Assembly (NCBI RefSeq): GCF_020217005.1
Contig: NZ_JAIWOI010000296.1
Span: forward strand, 1 to 10,000
DNA from: Rheinheimera sp.
GTDB taxonomy: Bacteria > Pseudomonadota > Gammaproteobacteria > Enterobacterales > Alteromonadaceae
DNA length: 10,000 nucleotides
Reading direction: 5' to 3'
Made by a program: the position numbers and the translations under genes. Positions 6,565 through 10,000 of this stretch are shown one piece after another. How positions within the stretch are numbered: the first letter of the stretch is position 1; every line of letters starts with the position of its first letter. Under the pieces are notes generated by a model. That model was not told where the DNA came from and searched no databases. It worked only from the letters and a program-made list of their open reading frames with translations.

Positions 6565-7221
6565 TTACAGCTGACCGTCCTGCAAGCTGATTTCATCCAA
6601 AGACAGCGAAAAGCTTGGGATGAAAATCTCAAGAAAATAGTTCACTTCAGGTAAAGCATAACCTTCTAACACGCTCTCCAGACGCTTTTTCGCCAGCACA
6701 AACTCATGATTGCCTGCCGACAGCTCTTCCAGAGTTTTTACATAAGCACAGAGTGTGTCCGCAGCCTTAACAAGCAACTTCTCATCAGCCGAATACTGCT
6801 CTGACAGCAGTAAAGACTGATAAAAAGGCTGTAATTTCTCTGGCAACATCGACAGCAGCTTTTGCTCTGCAATGCGTTCTATTTTTTTGTATTCCTGAGC
6901 AATCTGAGCGTTAAAGTACTTCACAGGAGTAGGTAAATCACCGGTCAGTACTTCGCTGGCGTCATGAAACAACGCCAATGTTGCAACCCGTTCAGGTTGG
7001 ACTTCACCGGCAAATACCTCACGGCGAATAAGCGCCAGCATATGAGCAACCACAGCGACCTGATGGCTGTGTTCGGCCACGTTTTCGGTGTTGACATTAC
7101 GCATCAGCGGCCATCTGTTGATCAGCTTCATCCGGAACAGGTGAGCGAAAAAATGGCTTGGCTCTTGATAAGCACTTTCTCGCTCTGCCTGTGAGTTGCC
7201 GCTTTTGTGATCAGTATCCAT
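6565..7221 (-). CDS. yfbR: 5'-deoxynucleotidase, HD domain (YfbR)
   Basis: An HD-domain phosphohydrolase that removes phosphate from deoxyribonucleoside 5'-monophosphates in the cytoplasm. It is co-linear with E. coli YfbR after an 18-residue shift: metal ligands H51, H86, D87 and D155 and the nearby E90 are all present. So are the family stretches [22 protein letters not shown] (22-43) and [19 protein letters not shown] (86-104). The 218 residues exceed the E. coli length because of a polar N-terminal extension (1-18). No in-frame ATG, GTG or TTG lies between M1 and the conserved SHFF, so the extension is probably real. Its ATG shares one base with the alaA stop (TAATG) and lacks a clear ribosome site, suggesting coupled translation. 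alaA-yfbR is also the order in E. coli. Confidence 0.95.
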   Translation of the reverse strand: MDTDHKSGNSQAERESAYQEPSHFFAHLFRMKLINRWPLMRNVNTENVAEHSHQVAVVAHMLALIRREVFAGEVQPERVATLALFHDASEVLTGDLPTPVKYFNAQIAQEYKKIERIAEQKLLSMLPEKLQPFYQSLLLSEQYSADEKLLVKAADTLCAYVKTLEELSAGNHEFVLAKKRLESVLEGYALPEVNYFLEIFIPSFSLSLDEISLQDGQL

Positions 7222-8435
7222 TATTGCTGATACCCAGGTAAAAACTGCGCTAAACGGCCAATAGCCATTTCCAGCTGTTCTTTGTGGGGTAAAAACACAA
7301 TACGGAAATGATCAGGTTCAGGCCAGTTAAAGGCGCGGCCGTGTACCAACAGCACTTTATGTTGACGTAAAAAATCCAGCACCATCAACTCATCGTCTTT
7401 GATTTTAAATTTCTTTCGGTCCAGTTTAGGAAACAAATACATTGCTCCTTTAGGCCGTACGCAACTGATGCCATCAATGCTGGTGACAAGCTTATGGGCT
7501 AAGTCCATCTGATCATACAAACGTCCGCCAGGTACGATCAGCTCGTTAATGCTCTGATAACCGCCCAGGGCAGTTTGCACTGCATGCTGGCAAGGGACGT
7601 TAGCACAGAGGCGCATAGACGCAAGAATATTTAAACCTTCGACATAGTGTTTTGCCAGATGTTTGGCTCCGGACAATAAAATCCAGCCAACCCGAAAACC
7701 AGCGATACGGTAGTTCTTTGATAATCCACCAAAGGTAAGCATAAATAAGTCGTCGGTTAATGAAGCCGTGGTGACATGCTCCGCACCGTCGTACAAAATC
7801 TTGTCATAGATTTCGTCGCTTAACACTACCAGCTTATGCTCACGGGCTATGGCTAACAGATCCAGTAAAAAGGCTTTGGAATAGACTGCTCCAGTAGGAT
7901 TGTTTGGATTGATCAGCACCAGAGCTTTGGTTTTCTTCGTGATTTTTGCGCGAATATCGGCCAAATCGGGAAACCAGTCTGATTGCTCATCACAGCGGTA
8001 ATGCACAGCGTTGCCACCAGCCAAATTCACCGCGGCTGTCCAGAGCGGGTAATCAGGGGAGGGGATTAGTACCTCGTCGCCGTTATTCAAAAGCGCCTGC
8101 AATGACATAAGAATTAACTCAGATACGCCGTTGCCTATATATACGTCGTCTGCGTCAGCACCTAAAATTCCACGCTGTTGATAATACTGTGCCACTGCGA
8201 CCCGGGCCGAATAAATACCCTGTGAGTCACTATAGCCTTGTGCCGTTGGCAAATTGTGGATTACGTGTTTTAAAATTTCATCCGGCGCTTCAAAGCCAAA
8301 AGGCGCGGGATTACCAATATTGAGCTTTAAAATACGCTGACCTTCTTCTTCCATCCGTTTGGCTTCGCGTGCCACAGGACCCCGAATGTCATAACAAACC
8401 CCATCTAATTTTGTCGAGCGCTCTATTGGTTTCAT
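7221..8435 (-). CDS. alaA: Glutamate-pyruvate aminotransferase AlaA
   Basis: A PLP-dependent class I/II aminotransferase that makes alanine from pyruvate and glutamate in the cytoplasm. The 404 residues align end to end with E. coli AlaA (YfbQ). Seen motifs: [20 protein letters not shown] (37-55), GNGVSELI (101-108), PDYPLW (127-132), [12 protein letters not shown] (176-187, with N179 contacting PLP), [10 protein letters not shown] (206-215, D207 and Y210), the Schiff-base lysine K240 in [13 protein letters not shown], and the substrate-carboxylate arginine R378 in DHFRIV. The ATG at 8435 follows an AAGGG site 8 bases upstream. It overlaps yfbR by one base and is probably cotranscribed with it. 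The promoter region (8436-8556) contains tandem met-box-like sequences, so methionine-responsive control is possible but unproven. Confidence 0.96.
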   Translation of the reverse strand: MKPIERSTKLDGVCYDIRGPVAREAKRMEEEGQRILKLNIGNPAPFGFEAPDEILKHVIHNLPTAQGYSDSQGIYSARVAVAQYYQQRGILGADADDVYIGNGVSELILMSLQALLNNGDEVLIPSPDYPLWTAAVNLAGGNAVHYRCDEQSDWFPDLADIRAKITKKTKALVLINPNNPTGAVYSKAFLLDLLAIAREHKLVVLSDEIYDKILYDGAEHVTTASLTDDLFMLTFGGLSKNYRIAGFRVGWILLSGAKHLAKHYVEGLNILASMRLCANVPCQHAVQTALGGYQSINELIVPGGRLYDQMDLAHKLVTSIDGISCVRPKGAMYLFPKLDRKKFKIKDDELMVLDFLRQHKVLLVHGRAFNWPEPDHFRIVFLPHKEQLEMAIGRLAQFLPGYQQ

Positions 8436-8490
8436 ACCGCTACCCTTATGTCTCCGTCTATTGTCTTTATTGAAAATCTTTGCTTACACC

Positions 8491-8518
8491 TTTTTACACG
8501 CCTAGACGTCTTTTGCAA
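8491..8518 (-). promoter_or_regulatory. Candidate alaA promoter spanning the met boxes
   Basis: On the minus strand TTGCAA (8518-8513, 4/6), a 16-base spacer, then TAAAAA (8496-8491, 4/6). The start would be near 8484, about 48 bases before the alaA ATG. The spacer is exactly where the AGACGTCT element lies, so a bound repressor would block the polymerase. Moderate matches only. Confidence 0.35.
8496..8511. promoter_or_regulatory. Tandem met-box-like operator (MetJ type)
   Basis: AGACGTCT at 8504-8511 is an exact copy of the 8-base met box bound by MetJ. The 8 bases directly before it, ACACGCCT (8496-8503), match at 6 of 8. MetJ operators consist of two or more abutting 8-base boxes, so the spacing is right for a minimal operator. 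Further copies on either side are poor (3/8 and 0/8). It lies between the divergent alaA and LRAT-like genes. The boxes are seen; MetJ binding is inferred, and neither gene is a MetJ target I know of. Confidence 0.45.
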
Positions 8519-8530
8519 GTATGATTGCAA
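8513..8530 (+). promoter_or_regulatory. TTGCAA-N6-TTGCAA element over a -10 box
   Basis: Two copies of the palindromic hexamer TTGCAA (8513-8518 and 8525-8530) are 12 bases apart and flank TATGAT (8520-8525), a good -10 box for the LRAT-like gene with a start near 8532. The best -35 match, TTTACA (8493-8498, 5/6), is 21 bases away, longer than usual, so an activator or another -35 may be involved. The nearer TTGCAA also forms the proposed -35 of alaA on the other strand. Confidence 0.35.
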
Positions 8531-8556
8531 AAAAAAGCGGGAAAATCAGGAGCTTT

Positions 8557-8967
8557 ATGAAAAGTCTGCGAACTATCCCTGTTGGCGCAGTGGTGGGCTG
8601 CGAAATTTTCCAATTTTTTGAACATACGGGTATCTATATAGGCGAAGGGCAAATTGTTGAGTTAGCAGGCTCAGGATTGGTTCGTTCGTTGTCTTTTCAA
8701 CGCTTTTTAGCGGACAGATCCGGTGCAGACCTGATTTTCGCAACTAATCCATCGGGCGACATCATCGGTTCTGAAATTGCCGCGAACAGGGCTATTGCAC
8801 AAATATATAGCTATCAGGATTACGACTTATTAAGCAACAACTGTCACCGCTTTACTTACGGCTGTATCAGCGGTGATTCTTTGCCTTTGACCAGTTTCTT
8901 TGATTTAAAGCAGGCGTTAGCAGCGTACTGGCGCTTTACTCCACATTGGATCCACAAAACGCCATAA
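8557..8967 (+). CDS. Small LRAT/NlpC-P60-like protein
   Basis: I place the start at the ATG at 8557, 6 bases after CAGGAG (8548-8553), giving 136 residues; the in-frame ATG at 8521 falls inside the likely -10 box and has no ribosome site. Residues 8-100 resemble the LRAT-like branch of the NlpC/P60 thiol fold: IPVGAVVGCEIFQFFEHTGIYIG (8-30) carries the first catalytic-type histidine H23, and LLSNNCHRF (91-99) carries the cysteine C96. The second histidine of LRAT/HRASLS proteins (in 'VIHL') is replaced by glutamate E35 in QIVEL. No signal peptide or clear membrane segment is seen, so it should be cytosolic. It may be an acyltransferase, amidase or thiol hydrolase; the substrate is unknown. 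It converges on the next gene with 18 bases between. Confidence 0.68.
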   Translation: MKSLRTIPVGAVVGCEIFQFFEHTGIYIGEGQIVELAGSGLVRSLSFQRFLADRSGADLIFATNPSGDIIGSEIAANRAIAQIYSYQDYDLLSNNCHRFTYGCISGDSLPLTSFFDLKQALAAYWRFTPHWIHKTP

Positions 8968-8985
8968 CTAAGTCCTCAATACCAG

Positions 8986-9618
8986 TTATTGATTGTCTCT
9001 GACTTCAATATCACCTACACCCACGTTGGCTTCCAATTCTTTTTTACCTTCACCATGTAACTGGCTTGAACTAGTGACCAGCACTTGATCTCGTTGGTAT
9101 CGCCCTTTGCCACCTTTGATAGAAGTATCACCGACTCCTGCATCGAGTTTAATCGAGTCAAACAGGCTGGTGTCGACATCAATATCTATTTCACCAACAC
9201 CTAAATCGACATTGATATCTGATGCCATATCATCAATTTCAACAGAGCCAACACCTAAATTTAATGAAACAGCCATATCTGCGGGCATTGCCACAGTCCA
9301 GTTTTGGGTAACGTCATCATCATCTTCCAGATCAACCTTCAACTTAAGGCTCGAACCATCCTCACGCAGACTGATTTCTGCATCTGATAAATCAGTGCTG
9401 CGGCCCAGCCAATCATCATCCGGCTCTAACTCAATCACTAAGCTGATATCAGAGCTTTTAGAGATTTTGATCTTTATCTCTCCGACAGGAACTTCCAGCA
9501 CTAACTTTTTATAGCTTTTCGCATCTATAACTTTTTCCAACACTTTAATGTCATCCGCCATCGCAGTTGTTGCTGATAAAGCCAGTATCAAAGCTGGAAT
9601 TAATTTTAATTGACGCAT
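8986..9618 (-). CDS. Exported DUF4097-like repeat protein (putative beta-helix)
   Basis: A 210-residue protein with a signal peptide (1-21, core LIPALILALSATTAMA, cleavage likely after AMA21), so periplasmic or surface-exposed. The mature part contains five copies of a G/P-V-G-x-x-x-I/V motif: PVGEIKI (44-50), GVGSVEI (122-128), GVGEIDI (140-146), GVGDTSI (161-167) and GVGDIEV (200-206), set in alternating hydrophobic and acidic residues. This resembles the repeated beta strands of DUF4097 'putative adhesin' proteins. It is strongly acidic, with EPDDDW (65-70) and LEDDDD (98-103), which might bind divalent cations. There is no lipobox cysteine; indeed I see no cysteine at all. The ATG is preceded by AAGGAG at a good distance. 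Function unknown. Confidence 0.72.
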   Translation of the reverse strand: MRQLKLIPALILALSATTAMADDIKVLEKVIDAKSYKKLVLEVPVGEIKIKISKSSDISLVIELEPDDDWLGRSTDLSDAEISLREDGSSLKLKVDLEDDDDVTQNWTVAMPADMAVSLNLGVGSVEIDDMASDINVDLGVGEIDIDVDTSLFDSIKLDAGVGDTSIKGGKGRYQRDQVLVTSSSQLHGEGKKELEANVGVGDIEVRDNQ

Positions 9619-9652
9619 ATTGTTCTCCTTTTTTCATTGTAAAAGCAGAGTA

Positions 9653-9669
9653 TGCAGTTTTCCTGCCAA
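9653..9669 (-). promoter_or_regulatory. Candidate sigma-54 (-24/-12) promoter
   Basis: On the minus strand TTGGCAGGAAAACTGCA has GG and GC exactly 10 bases apart, as in the sigma-54 consensus TGGCACG-N4-TTGCW, with mismatches at two consensus positions. The start would fall near 9642, about 24 bases before the DUF4097-like ATG, leaving room for its AAGGAG site. The DNA just upstream (9670-9700) is very AT-rich. I found no sigma-70 pair with normal spacing on this strand. Unscored; one such match can arise by chance. Confidence 0.4.
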
Positions 9670-9743
9670 TATATATAATCAATTAAAACATATAGTTACG
9701 CATTTTGTTCAAGGTGCCACTAATCTTTTAGGCCAATTTGTGG

Positions 9744-9772
9744 TCGAAACTACTACCAGATCTGGTTAGAAT
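9744..9772 (+). promoter_or_regulatory. Candidate promoter of the right-edge gene, with 12-base palindrome
   Basis: TCGAAA (9744-9749, 4/6), a 17-base spacer and TAGAAT (9767-9772, 5/6) would start transcription near 9779. The spacer contains a perfect 12-base palindrome, ACCAGATCTGGT (9755-9766), touching the -10 box, a common place for a repressor site. The rest of the 219-base spacer between 9619 and 9837 shows only AT-rich DNA and the minus-strand signal described separately. Confidence 0.45.
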
Positions 9773-9837
9773 ACGCGCCATTGTTATCCCATTCACCAAG
9801 TGAAGGGATCTGATAAAAGGCTAAATCAGGGTGTCGG

Positions 9838-10000
9838 ATGAAAAAAACAGAACACATTTTTTGGTTGGTGTTATGGAGCCTGGTGCTATATGCCTTTGTT
9901 TACCCATGGCTGAAACCAGCTCCTGTTGAGGATATTGCTTCATTAGCTGAGTGGCAAATGCCATCCAAGTTGGCAGCTCTTGACGCCGCGGATCAGCGTA
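9838..10000 (+). CDS. Unrecognised membrane-anchored protein, 5' part (partial)
   Basis: The first 54 codons of a gene that runs off the right edge. The ATG at 9838 follows AGG at 9828-9830 with 7 bases between. The protein starts with three polar/basic residues (MKKTEH), then a hydrophobic helix at about 7-23 rich in W, L and V. After it come PWLKPAPVEDIASLAEW and a more polar segment. There is no signal-peptidase site of the A-x-A type after the helix, so I read it as a signal anchor with the remainder in the periplasm, but a cleaved signal cannot be excluded. I do not recognise the family from this fragment. It is divergent from the DUF4097-like gene. Confidence 0.7.
   Translation, partial: MKKTEHIFWLVLWSLVLYAFVYPWLKPAPVEDIASLAEWQMPSKLAALDAADQR

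Noticed and set aside
8521..8556. ATG at 8521 as the start of the LRAT-like gene
   Set aside because: It lies within the likely -10 box TATGAT and has no ribosome site, whereas ATG 8557 follows CAGGAG at a good distance.
9107..9514. A 135-codon plus-strand frame opposite the DUF4097-like gene
   Set aside because: Ser/Thr/Ile-rich mirror of the GVG-repeat gene; the minus-strand gene has a signal peptide, repeats and a strong ribosome site.
9670..9700. AT-rich run read as a TATA-type -10 box for the DUF4097-like gene
   Set aside because: No -35 match at 16-18 bases; TTGAAC upstream is too far away. The run may only aid DNA bending.
1..10000. Defence system, prophage, insertion sequence or other mobile island
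   Set aside because: Gene order is conserved core, there is no transposase, integrase, phage or nuclease-type gene, no flanking repeats, and no shift in base composition that I can see.

Overview
The window looks like chromosomal core DNA from a gammaproteobacterium of the Alteromonadales/Rheinheimera-Alishewanella type. The basis is protein sequence, not a database search. ThrRS, IF3, L35, L20, AlaA and the YfbR nucleotidase are all close to the Escherichia coli proteins as I know them, the thrS-infC-rpmI-rplT and alaA-yfbR orders are kept, and infC uses the AUU start typical of enterobacterial IF3. GC content looks moderate and even. I see no insertion sequence, phage gene, tRNA, rRNA or CRISPR array.

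Layout. 1-113 (minus): 5' part of a small CPXCG zinc-ribbon-like gene. 114-443: a 330-base gene-free region with a candidate promoter in each direction and a thrS leader. The leader has two stem-loops that mimic threonine tRNA anticodon arms, one presenting CGU and one GGU, the second directly before the ribosome binding site. 444-3594 (plus): thrS, infC, rpmI and rplT, with hairpin/U-tract terminators after infC and after rplT. 3746-4588 (plus): a ten-helix EamA/DMT permease, converging 9 bases away on a secreted lytic-transglycosylase-like protein (4598-5275, minus). 5490-6500 (plus): a zinc-type cation diffusion facilitator with a histidine-rich N terminus. A long hairpin at 6506-6547 separates it from the convergent alaA-yfbR pair (6565-8435, minus), whose stop and start codons share one base.

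8436-8556 is a compact divergent control region between alaA and a small LRAT/NlpC-P60-like protein (8557-8967, plus). It holds a perfect 8-base met box (AGACGTCT) abutting a 6/8 copy, and a TTGCAA-N6-TTGCAA element. 8986-9618 (minus) encodes an exported DUF4097-like repeat protein, preceded by a sequence with -24/-12 (sigma-54) spacing. 9838-10000 (plus) is the start of an unrecognised membrane-anchored protein.

The genes serve translation (thrS to rplT), transport (EamA, CDF), cell wall and envelope (SLT-like, DUF4097-like), and amino-acid and nucleotide metabolism (alaA, yfbR). I do not find a new multi-gene system. The parts most worth a second look are regulatory (thrS leader, infC-rpmI terminator, tandem met boxes, -24/-12 site), plus the LRAT-like protein with an altered catalytic triad. 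Promoter, operator and terminator calls are by eye and unscored.
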